From Haliclona indistincta (lineage: Eukaryota; Porifera; Demospongiae; Haplosclerida; Chalinidae): a DNA stretch of 64,000 nt. The stretch spans positions 12,753,969-12,817,968 of the forward strand of contig OZ024786.1 of NCBI GenBank assembly GCA_964017065.1, given 5' to 3'. The position numbers and the translations under genes were made by a program. Positions 1 to 12,100 of this stretch are shown one piece after another; within the stretch, counting starts at the first letter, position 1, and each line of letters starts with the position of its first letter. The notes under the pieces are model-generated. The model did no database searches, was not told the DNA's origin, and saw only the letters and a list, made by a program, of their open reading frames with translations.

Positions 1-137
1 TTGAGCATAAACTTCCAGTGACTCGCAACTCAACATACACGTGTTTACAATTAAAAAATTCGTGTGCTTAATTTTTGTGGTTGATCCTACCACGAAAATA
101 TTGTAACAACGAAATTTCCCTACTTAGGGTGGTTTAC
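1..137. repeat. Right end of a TACCGTAAATCGGG-type DNA element
   Basis: The sequence up to about 137 matches the right end of the element at 38449-39225, including the terminal AAATTTCC...AGGGT motif. It sits in the corresponding place, just before the homologous exon, in both genes. This suggests the insertion predates the RTK-1/RTK-2 duplication. Confidence 0.6.
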
Positions 138-171
138 ATAATTATTATAGCACTTAATATAATCCATGCAG

Positions 172-3100
172 TTGCCAGGATAGGATTTGTGCAATGTCCA
201 GGAGTATTTGATACTATCCAAGAAGATGATAGATTCACTAAACTACCTGTTGCTCTGTTAGACTCTGACATCACACTGGGAGGAGAAGTTATTGTACAAT
301 TTTCTACAAGAGATGCTTCGGCAACTGGTCAGAGCAAACATACATGACGTGAATTAACGCTTGATAGTCATTTATTTCTCTACCAGCTGGATTAGACTAT
401 AATAGTACAATCACAAATCTCACATTCAGTAGCAGTGTGCGGCATATTGTAGTGAGGGTCCCTATACTACAAGATATGTCTCTTGAGGGCACTGAAGAGT
501 TTCATGCTAGTCTGTCACTAGTGGAGAGTAATGACATCAATGTTGATCTGAGCATCAGTAACCAAGCTATTGTAAGCATTATAGATGATGATGGTGAGTA
601 AATGGATGAGTGTATTATGCTGGTCAGTGAATAAAAGCTGACTGATTTGAACGTTTTAAATTAATGCAGCGACAGTGATAGGATTCACACAAAACTCTGT
701 CAACGTCAGTGAGGCTGCTGGCACATCAGCTTTACTCATTTTGAAGATAATGAGTGGTTTCTTGCATCATGAAGCATGGGCTGAAGTGGAATTCTCAACT
801 ATTGACTTGCCTTCCTCTAATACCTCTGCCATTTGTAAGCAATGTTATGAACTACACTTCTTTAATTCTCTCTACAGCTCCAGATGATTATACCAGTACA
901 ACAAAACTTCTCAACTTTACTAGCTCAAACACTGAATTTGATATCAGTGTCCCCATTATCAATGACAACCTGATAGAGCTGACCGAGATGTTTCAAGCTA
1001 ACCTTACAGTAGTCTCCAAACATGGTGTGGAAATTTTCTTACAACCTGGACAAGCCATTGTCAATATCAACAGTGAAGATGGTTTGTCCATGAAATTATC
1101 GACAATTCATGCTACCACTTTGTTTGAAAGCCACAAAGTTTAACTTCTGCATAATTATTTGAAAAATTTTACTGTTGTGATGCTTTTTGATATTTTATGC
1201 AGCCACTGCTCAGTGTTTTACTAGTAGTGTTGACTGCTCTGGGGCTACTGCTCTAATGCAAAACACGACCTTTGAAACATGCTGCCAAGCTGTATTGGAC
1301 GATACAACTGTCCAACGCTCATATGGATCTAATGGACGCTGTTTTGGATGCATTGGTTAGTTAGCATTGCATTGCCTTACTATTGATGAGCCTGCTTGGA
1401 TTATAATGTCACATCATAGTGATTGGTCTTGAACAAGCGAATTATTCACTTACTGAGAGTAACACAGCACAAATGCTACGACTCAAGCTGCTCAGTTCAC
1501 CTCGTTCTCTTGGATATCAAAGACCAAGACTGAGACTAGAGGGTATTCCTAGAACAGCTTCTGGTGAGCTAGCTCGTTAGCATGCATGTTACAAATAATT
1601 ATTATTCACATAACTGGGTACTACCGTATAGCGGGAAATTTTGGAGGATCAAAATAATTATTGGCTGATTTTGCTTGAGTTTTGGTGAGTTTAATTTTGA
1701 CGCCCAGCGCCTGGCTCACGTATTACTGTAATAGAAAAGCAGATTTGGCAAATTCTCGAAAATTCGCCAAAATTCACCCTAATTTTTAGTCCACCAAAAT
1801 TTCCTGATATACTGTATCTCTTCATGATTCAGTAAATGAATTCTCACTGGCGTCATCTGATATCTTGTTACGTGATCCTGTTGCTGGCATTGACATTCCT
1901 GTCACTGTTACTAATGATGGAATTGCTGGAGAGCCTCCAGAGACATTCACTATCACACATCAACCACCTGTCGTCAGTAGCCGTGCTGATCCAATGTTCC
2001 TCTTCCGTGATACTGCAATCACCATTATTGATATTAATAGTAAGCAACAATGAGAGAGAATTAGCCTAGTGTCTCAGCCAAAATGAAAACACCCAATTTC
2101 AAGCGCATTGCTATGCTTGATAATAATTTTCAAATAACATTATTATAAATGATATCTTTTGTTTGTACAACCATGTTACAACCATATCGCTGAGTTTTGT
2201 GATCCACTTATCTTGCATGCTTCAAATAGTAACGATGAGCCTCATCAAGACCAAAAACAGTCAATGTGGTCTGTTAGTTCTAGCATTGCTTTAATGTTAT
2301 GCAGAGTGACATTCGTTATACCGTAAATCGGGAAATTTTTTCGTGTGACAAAATTTTTAGTGTTTTAAATTTTCGTGTTAAAATATTTTCATAGATCAAC
2401 CTGCCCATGAAAATATTTTAACAACAAAAATTTATCAACGTGTAAGCAGTTTTTAGACGAAACTGCATGGCTGTTGCTGCTGACAGGCAGTGACAGCTGT
2501 AACAATGCTTGTATTCGTGGTTATTGTGTATACAAGAGTGTAGGAGCCAGCTGAATGAATGAATCCTGCTGATTTGTTAGCCTGGGCCAGATCAAAATGC
2601 TCAGGCGCTGGCGATCGTCTGAGATGCTCGTTCCTGACAGCCTGGCTAAACAGTAACACAGTGTTGCAGCTGCAGCCAAGCTCTTGAGCATAAACTTACA
2701 GCATACAACGTGTTTACAAATTTTCGTTGTTAAATTCGTTTTGAAACTCTAAAGCACTATGCAGGTGTGTTAGTAGTATAACTTTGTTTTAAGCAGCTAC
2801 TGTAGTAGAGTAGTATACCGTAAATCGGGAAATTTTCGCGAAACAAAGTTTGTGTTAAAATATTTTCATGGGTCGACCAGTCAGAGAAAAAAAATTTAGC
2901 ATCAGGAAATTTATCAACATGTAACACATTTTTAGACAAACTGCATGATTGTTACTGTTGACACAAGTACAGCTGTAATGATGCTTGTTATTGTGTATAC
3001 AAGAGTGTAGGAGCCAGCTGAATGAATGAATCCTGCACATTTGTTAGCCTGGGCCAGACCAAAACGCTCAAGCGCTGCCGATCGTCTGAGACGCTCGTTC

Positions 3101-6100
3101 CTGACAGCAAAGTAGAAAGTCACTCACTGTCGCTGGCTAAACAGTAACTCCAGCCAGACAGTGTTTCAGCTGCAGCCAAGCTCTTGAGCATAAACTTACA
3201 GCATACAACGGCATACACATGTTTACAAATTTTTGTTGTTAAAAATTTCGTGTTTATAAATTTTCGAGGTTGAACCTACCCACAAAAATATTTAACAACG
3301 AAAATTTCTTGAATTACTTTAGTTTTGTATTTTTTTAAATTACAAGTTCATAATCAACATTAGGGCCCACATACGAGTTTACTCAAGGAGACTATACTAG
3401 TAATGAAGCCATTGGAGTACTAGTAGTCACTGTGAGACAGACTGTGCCTAGTCTGCAGGATATTCATCTGCTACTAGTACCACTCACCTATGCTCAGTAT
3501 TTGACACGAGCTGCCCTGGATCCTACACTAGCTGACATTGATGTGTATAATCAAAGTCGACCAGATACTGCTGAACGTAAGTCACTAGCTATAGCATTGT
3601 GTGTTCCGGAATTTAATTATAGCTTTTCCAGATAATGATTTTAATAGCACAGTGCGTACTGTGTTCTTCCCAGCTAACAGTGCCACTGGTGCTGAACAAA
3701 GTGTCTCCTTTCCAATCAATGATGACATCATTGATGAGGACCCAGAGGGATTCATTATAGTACTGTATCGTGACACTAACCTGACCTCCATTGAGGTAGC
3801 CTTCACTCCTAACCTGAGGACCACCTTAGGCAGAATTAATGATAATGATCGTGAGCTTCATCATGTACTAATATTATTTTGTTTCATTCCTATATTACTC
3901 TTCCTCCTTCTTAAAAGCTTTCTTCTTTGGTTTTGTTCGCAACGAGGTGACCTATGTTGAGGTAACTGATGAAGGTGAACAGGAGCTACAGTACAGACCA
4001 GCCCCTGGAAATATGACTGAGAAATCTTTCGATTTTTTTCTTAATTTAGATAATCTTACTGTTGATTTTATATTTGGTGGTAAGATAATTATAATAATTA
4101 TTAATCATTTAATTGTTATGGTTATCTCTATAGCTGATGGTGATGTTTCATTTGGAGCCAACGTGATCAGACCAACGTTCAGATTCAGAGCTGACGATCT
4201 TCCTGAGGATCGTGTAGTGACTTTTAATGTTACTCGTGATAATTTATTTGAGAGTGAGGAGATTGGTCAACTACAAATTGCATATTCCACTTCATTTGAT
4301 GGTTTTGGACCAATGTTCCAGAATGTGAGAATCATCATCAATGATAATAATAGTGAGTTTGTACTTAGATATTACGTTGCGCCAGACGTGAATTTGCCCT
4401 TGGATATGGCACAAAAACTGTCGCAACCAAAGTCAAATGCAATAGCTATTAGGGAGACACGGTAGTGTCTCCCTATGTAGGGTTGAACGAGAAAACAAGA
4501 TGGCGGCTACATACAATGTATTAGCGTTCAAACGCTGATATTTCGCCTGGTAATGAATTTTATACGTCCAAGACACTTAAATCTGCTATCTAGCGTTGCC
4601 CCATCTTACAGTAGCAAGGAGATTGCTCGAGATTGTTACTAAAGTGACGAACCTGGAAACGGTGAAAATCGAGTTTCGTCATCTTCGTTTTCTTCTTTCT
4701 TTCTTTCTTTCTTTCTTCTTTCTTTCTTTCTTTCTTTCTTCCACTCGCCTGGCACCTTTACGTGAGCAGTGCCGAGACCAAAACACCCACGAACAGTCGT
4801 GAAATTCTCCTGGCATGTGCCTTTTGAACTTAGTTTTTAGCGAAACGGCGATATAAATTCCGCGATTTCTCGATCGTGATCCATTGTCAGCTAAGTGTTA
4901 GACGCCATTAATAATTATAGTGATTGCGCAATACGCACGTGACCAAGCTGTGGTTAGCGCACATCACCAAGCACAAGCTTGAGTATCGCCACGCGTGCAC
5001 GCCGTATAGATCACGGAGAACACATATTTGACTGGAGTCTTCGAAGAACGGTAAGCTAGCAAGCGCAGAATCACCATTCTGCCTTGCCAGATAATTATAA
5101 CCGCCGTAAACAAGTGTGGGCGGGGCTCGAATGCACTGTATTCATGCATGTGTAGGCGAGCTGATATCTACAGCATAAGAATTTATTTAGCTACACGTTT
5201 AAAATTGTTAATTAATAAAGAAAAGCCATCAACAACAGGAAAACCAAACCAATGGTGGAAACAAAGATGGCACAGTAATTGTATGATATTGAACTGCACT
5301 TCACTGAAAAAGAAAAAAAGGACACAAACAAGAAAATTAAAAAGATTTCTATCGAAATCAAAAGGATGTAGGGTTGTGAAATCTACCACTGGTCAACAAT
5401 GTAAACTAACAAGGAACAAGCATGGAATGGTAACACGATTGACTTGCTAACAGACCATAGATCCCTACATCAGTGGCTGTACATAAGCTGTCACAAGCTG
5501 AATGCACGTCAGGTGTCAGTCAACAGCAACAAGCTGAACTAGCTATAGTCAACTACAGCAGCCACTGATGTAGGGATCTGTGGTCTGTTAGCAAGTCAAT
5601 CGTGTTACCATTCCATGCTTGTTCCTTGTTAGTTTACATTGTTGACCAGTGGTAGATTTCACAACCCTACATCCTTTTGATTTCGATAGAAATCTTTTTA
5701 ATTTTATATACAAGTTACTGAAGCTGCTTTCAAAGATGTCAGCACATGTCTTGCGACACTAATTAGCTGTTGTAGTGAGAGTGGCCATTTTATTCTTGTA
5801 AATGTTCGGACGGGCTTGTTGTGTACCTTGGTGAATGTAGTGCCTTGGTACTATATTATCTATGATAATAATTATCTATGATTTGTATGACTTAATTATA
5901 GCTGTATGGCTGTGACTGTATAGGTAAATAGCAAACATGCATGCAAGAACTATGTAACACAGCTATCTTCCTATACTAAGTCATATTTATACTAGTAATA
6001 ATGTTGACCTAAGTGTTGCGTCATTGGTTTAGTTTTTGTTTCCTTATTTATCAGTTGCTGTGTTCAACCTCAGTGCTCCAGCTACTGTAAATGAGCATGA

Positions 6101-9100
6101 CGGTGGATTCTCAGCAATGATATCTATGATAGCACTACCTGACACTGATTCCCCAATTGAGATTGATATCATGGATTGTGGTGTTACTGCTACCCCAAAT
6201 GGTAATTATTATGCCTCGGTGGGCGGAGCCACGAGGCATACAGTAGTTGTGGTGTCAGTCAGTTAGTCAGTCAGTCTGTCACAACGATTTCTCGTAGCTC
6301 GCTGAAAACTAATAGCTAAAAAAAGCAAGACGGCTAGAAATCGATGCTTGCTCGGATTTGAATTTTCAGTGTTTTGATATTAAAGCTTAGTGCATAAGTT
6401 ACCGTGTGAATTGCTCACGGTTGGTTTGGTTTTGTAGCGCACATTGAAGTTAAGTTGCGAAACTAGCAATGCAAGTAGAACACGGTATTATCTCGCTTTT
6501 GAACATGTGAAAACTTTATATGAAGCTTATTTCGTGAGTTATGGCACTATTCGCTCACTTTGTTTACCGTTGGTGGCGATCTGGACTTCTCCAATGGCAA
6601 AGCTGTCCACAGGTGACTGCCTAGAAGCTGATAGGTTATAATTTTACTACAGGATAGCAGCGCAGGTCCAGACTGAGAGAAATTGTGTAAGCAAGCTATG
6701 GAAGCTATCTCGCTCGTGGTATGAGTGTGACTGCTGTGTTGAGTTGTGGTTAGCACTGATTGGCTTCTGATTGCATAACTAAAGCACTGCATTGTGATTG
6801 CTGTAAAGAAATCCTGTATACATGCATCTGCAGTTGCAGTGTTTGTGGAATGGTGGATAGTTAACCCTCGGCGCATGCGCGAGGGTTACGGTACTTGGTT
6901 TGTCATTCGTTCGTTCATTCATTCATTCTGTCCATCGAGCTACAGAGACCATCGCTCACTTCTGAAACTCAGTAAAGGTATAAACAGGCTTAGCATGACA
7001 ATGGCTTGCAATGTGACTCGTGGATTTTGCTAAAGTGCTTTCGTTCTCGAGTTATGTATGGCTGGCTCTCCTTTACGGCCATCTTGGACCTCTCTGACTA
7101 CAAACGCGCCCATAGTTGACTATCTAGGTACTTGTAGATTCCATCTAAACAGCAGGACAGCTCTGGGGGTGCGTAGAAATCTCAAGAAAAAGCCTATCAA
7201 AGCCAAGAGCAATGGCTATGTTCTTCACGGTCACGTCCACTTGACACACCTTGTCTCGGTTGTGGTCAGCACTTCGCTGTCTTCTGGTTAGCAGTGCAGT
7301 TTCAATAGCAAGCAGGTCAGCTTTAGCTGCAAAGCTCCTTCTGCAAAGCGAACTAAAGAGCTAACTCTGCAATGTGCAACACGCCGAGGGTTTCGTGAAG
7401 GCTGTTCATTGTGTTTGTGGATATTGTGTCATTCCACCGAGGCATCTGCACCTTCATTGAATCTTGAATCAATGTTATTTATAATCAATTTTAGCCGACT
7501 TCAAGAGGAATGCTACACAATTGTTCATATTCCAGAGAACTGACCGACCTGCGTGTTGTGTGAGAGTAGCTCCTTATTTAATCATGAATGATAATGTTGC
7601 TGAGCCTGATGAGATACTGACAATATCTATTGCACGAGGAGTAGCCAGCGCATCAATACCAGTGAACTTTGCTGTACAACAAGTGAACATAACAATAATT
7701 GATGATGATGGTGAGTGAGAAAGTCTCGTCAACAATAATATTAATTTTAAACTATATATTCTCTGCAGTTGCTAGGATAGGATTTGAGAACATCACATAT
7801 AGTGTCGAGGAGGAAGCAGGGTTTGCTAATCTATCAGTAGCTTTGCTAGGCAATGTGACACTAGGTGGAAGGGTCACCGTACGGTTTAGTACTAGTGACC
7901 TATCAAGTATAGGTCAGCAGCATCATTGCACTTGTGTTAGCATGTGTTTTAATGAAATCTCTCCTACTATTATATAACAGCTGGATTGGACTATAACAAA
8001 ACAGTAGAAGACCTCATTTTCAATAGCAGTGTGCGACATATTGTAGTGCGGGTCCCTATTGTTCAAGATTCATTCTCCGAACAAACTGAACAGTTTCGTG
8101 CTAGTCTGTCACTAGTGGAGAGTAATGGCATCAATGTTACTTTGAGTCCTGAACAAGCTACTGTCAATATCACTGACGATGATGGTATTTCAATTTTGTA
8201 TGCAGACATCATTATCACAGAGAAGTGTTTGAAGTAAAACATAACTTTGTAGCAAATTTCTTGCAACATTGTGCAGCTAGCATTGCCAGCATCGGATGAT
8301 TGAATTTGTTCCCATCTTGTATCACATTGTTAGTGTTAGCTACCACAGCATCTAGCCTTCGCTCCACCCCGTTCTAGCGCCTGGGTACGAGGCTAACACA
8401 GCATCATAATCATAATTATAAACTAAAAGGAAACTGTTAATATCTTAAAAGCAATGCTCATGAGAATACAAAATTCTTTCTTCAGATGTCGTGGTTATTG
8501 GATTTATACGAAACATGATCATAGTCCATGAGAGTGATATGCTAGCTTCACTCACTGTGAGGATACTCAGTGGTGCTCTGGCTCCTGATGCATGGTCTCA
8601 AGTGGAGTTTACAACTAGTCATTTGCCTTCATCTGCCAATTGTAAGTCAATGTTAGAATGTGGTAGAAAGTGTTAAATATTGTATCATGTTGTATAAAAC
8701 TAAATAATTTTGTTAGTGCGTTTAGTTACCAATGGCAGGCAGTTGTTATAATCAGGAGTACATAACCATGCATGAAGGAGCGTTCAACTCCAATAATAGT
8801 CTGCATACAAATAGCATTTCAGACATGTACTTGAAAAGGTTCAAATTTTTTCCTTTGATGGATATTTAAACTGTTTGTTTGGCTTGTATTACCGTGCCTC
8901 CCTATTAGGGACAATTGGAGTTCAACACTACTTTCTTGTTACATGATCCTGTTATAATTTATTTGTCTGTGTAAATCATTTCAGATCTAATTTTTATTAT
9001 AATTATCTCTCTGAAGTATCTAGTGACTACACCATTGCACCATCAGAAACCAGTGTCAACTTCACCAGTTCAGCAATAGAGTTTATCATCAATGTCACCA

Positions 9101-12100
9101 TCATCAATGATCAGATTGCTGAGCTCGATGAGAGCTTTATAGCTAACCTGAGTCTAATCTCCAGTGTTGGTGCACGAGTTATCATTGGACCAGACAATGC
9201 TAGTGCTGTTGTTGTGATCAAAAGTGAAGATGGTTAGTAAAAATAACGATAAAGATAATCATAAACATTAAGTTTTCACTGGATATTAATTAATATTTAT
9301 GTAAAATGCTAGGAATAAGCATTTAAATAAACTAGCTTATTATGATAGACGACAAAGAAACATGAGTATCTAATGATTAATAAAAATAATTATGATTATC
9401 TATCTTTTGTTTAAGCATGGATCAAGGATGCAGCTACATGAAGTGTTCAGTCATGGGCTACCACAATGACACAAAAAGGGCTCGTATGTTAGCAGTAGAG
9501 GTACACAGCTTACGAATTTCCTCTCGCTATTATATGTTGCGGCATTCAGGTCAAGCACAACGCGGAGTGCGTGCACCACATGTATTGTTCCTATGCGCTC
9601 ACGTGAGGTAGCGACCAATCCCAGTCCGTAGGCAATATAATATCTATGGTCAAGAGTTCATTAAGTAAGAGCATGCAGCCGTCAATATACTCCGTTGGAG
9701 GATGTTGGACATTTGCTACGTCACAAGTTTATACAGCAGAAACCATTAAGGCTGCCATGCTAATGATATTCACCGTTGTGAAATGATAAATTGTTCACAA
9801 CAGCAGTAATGATAACCGGCCAACGGGGTATATTGAAGGCTGCATACTCTTACTTAATGAACTCTTGCTATGGTTTATATGACTTGTAGCTGTATGGCTG
9901 TGACTGTATAGGTAAATAGCAAACATGCATGCAAAAACTATGTGACACAGCTATCTTGCTATAACTATACTAAGTCAATTTTAATAATGGTCACCTAAGT
10001 GTGGTGTCATTGCTTTAGGTTTTGTTTTCTTATTTATCTGTCAGTTGCTGTGTTCAACCTCAGCGCTCCAGCTACTGTAAATGAGTATGCTGGTAAATTC
10101 CCAGTAATGGTATCTATGATAGCACCATCAGGTGGCACTACTTTCCCAATTAAGATCGATATCATGGACTATGGTATTACTGCTACCCCAAATGGTAAGT
10201 ATTGATTCTTGAATCTCTGTTATTTATAATCAATTTTAGCCGACTTCAAGAGGAATGCTACACAATTGTTCATATTCCAGGGAACTGACCGACTTGATTG
10301 CTGTGTGAGAGAAGCTCCTTATTTAATCATGAATGATAATGTTGCTGAGCCTGATGAGATACTGACAATATCTATTGCACAAGGAATAGCCAGCGTATCA
10401 ATACCAGTGACCTTTGCTGTACAACAAGTTAACATAACAATAATTGATGATGATGGTGAGTGAGTGAGTGAGTGAGTGAGTGAGTGAGTGAGTGAGTGAG
10501 TGAGTGAGTGAGTGAGTGAGTGAGTGAGTGAGTGAGTGAGTGAGTGAGTGAGTGAGTGAGTGAGTGAGTGAGTGAGTGAGTGAGTGAGTGAGTGAGTGAG
10601 TGAGTGAGTGAGTGAGTGAGTGAGTGAGTGATGAGTGAGAAAGTCTGGTCAACAATAATATTATTTATTATTGTATATGTTCTCTGCAGTTGCTACGATA
10701 GGATTTGAGAACATCACAATCAGTGTCGAGGAGGAAGCAGGGTTTGTTAATCTATCAGTAGCTTTGTTAGGTGACGTTACACTAAGTGGAAGGGTCACCA
10801 TACACTTTAATACTAGTGACCTATCAAGTGTAGGTCAGCAACATCATTGCACTTGTGTTAGCATGTGTTTTAATAAAATCTCTCCTGCTATTATATAACA
10901 GCTGGATTGGACTATAACAAAACAGAACAAGACCTCATTTTCAATAGCAGTGTGCAGCGTATTGTAGTGCCGGTCCCTATTGTTCAAGATACATTCTCTG
11001 AACAAACTGAACAGTTTCGTGCTAGTCTGTCACTAGTGGAGAGTAATGGCATCAATGTTACTTTGAGTCCTGAACAAGCTACTGTCAACATCACTGATGA
11101 TGATGGTATTTCAATTATGAATGCAAACACAGTACATCATTATCACAGAGAAGTGTTTGAAGTAAAACCACATAACTTTATCACAAATTTCATGCACCAT
11201 TGTGCAGCTAGTATTGTGAGCATCGGATGATTGAATTTATTCTCATCTAGTATGGCATTGTTAGTGTTAGCTATCACAGCATCTAGCCTTCGCTCCACCC
11301 CCTTCTAGCGCCTGGGTACGAGGCTAACACAGCATCATAATAATCTGAATGGAAAGACTGTTAAAATCTTAAAAGCAATGCTCATGAGAATACAAAATTC
11401 TTTCTTCAGATGTCGTGGTTATTGGATTTATACGAAACATGATCATAGCCTATGAGAGAGATTTGCTAGCTTCACTCACTGTGAGGATACTCAGTGGTAC
11501 TCTGGCTCCTGATGCACGGGCTGAAGTGGAGTTCACAACTAGTGATATGCCTTCATCTAATACCTCTGCCATTTGTAAGTCAGTGTTAGTACAACAGTGT
11601 TAAAATTTGCATATTAATTTTATTTAAAAAATGTTTGTTAGTGCTTTTAGTTACAGTGGCATGCAGTCCTTATAATCAGGAGCACACAACGAGAAAGGAA
11701 CATTGAACTCCAATATAATAGTCTGATACAAATAGCGTTTCGGACAAGTGCTTGAAAAGATTCAAATGTTTTCTTCCTTAGATGGATATTTAAACTGTTT
11801 GTTTTGGCTTGTATTAGCAGTATTGACAGTGGGAGGACACCTTATAACTGTTAAACAGTCTCAAGTACTTGATTGTCTGAAACGCTAGTTGTATAGGGAC
11901 TATTGTAGTTCAACACTACTTTCTTGTTGCGTGATCCTGTTATAATTTATTTGTCTGTATAAATCATCTCAGATCTTCCTCGTGCACATTTTTATCATAT
12001 CTTTCTTTAGCACCAAGTGACTACATCAGTACACCAATACTGGTCAACTTCACCAGTTCAAACACAGAGTTTATCATCAATGTCACCATCATCAATGATC

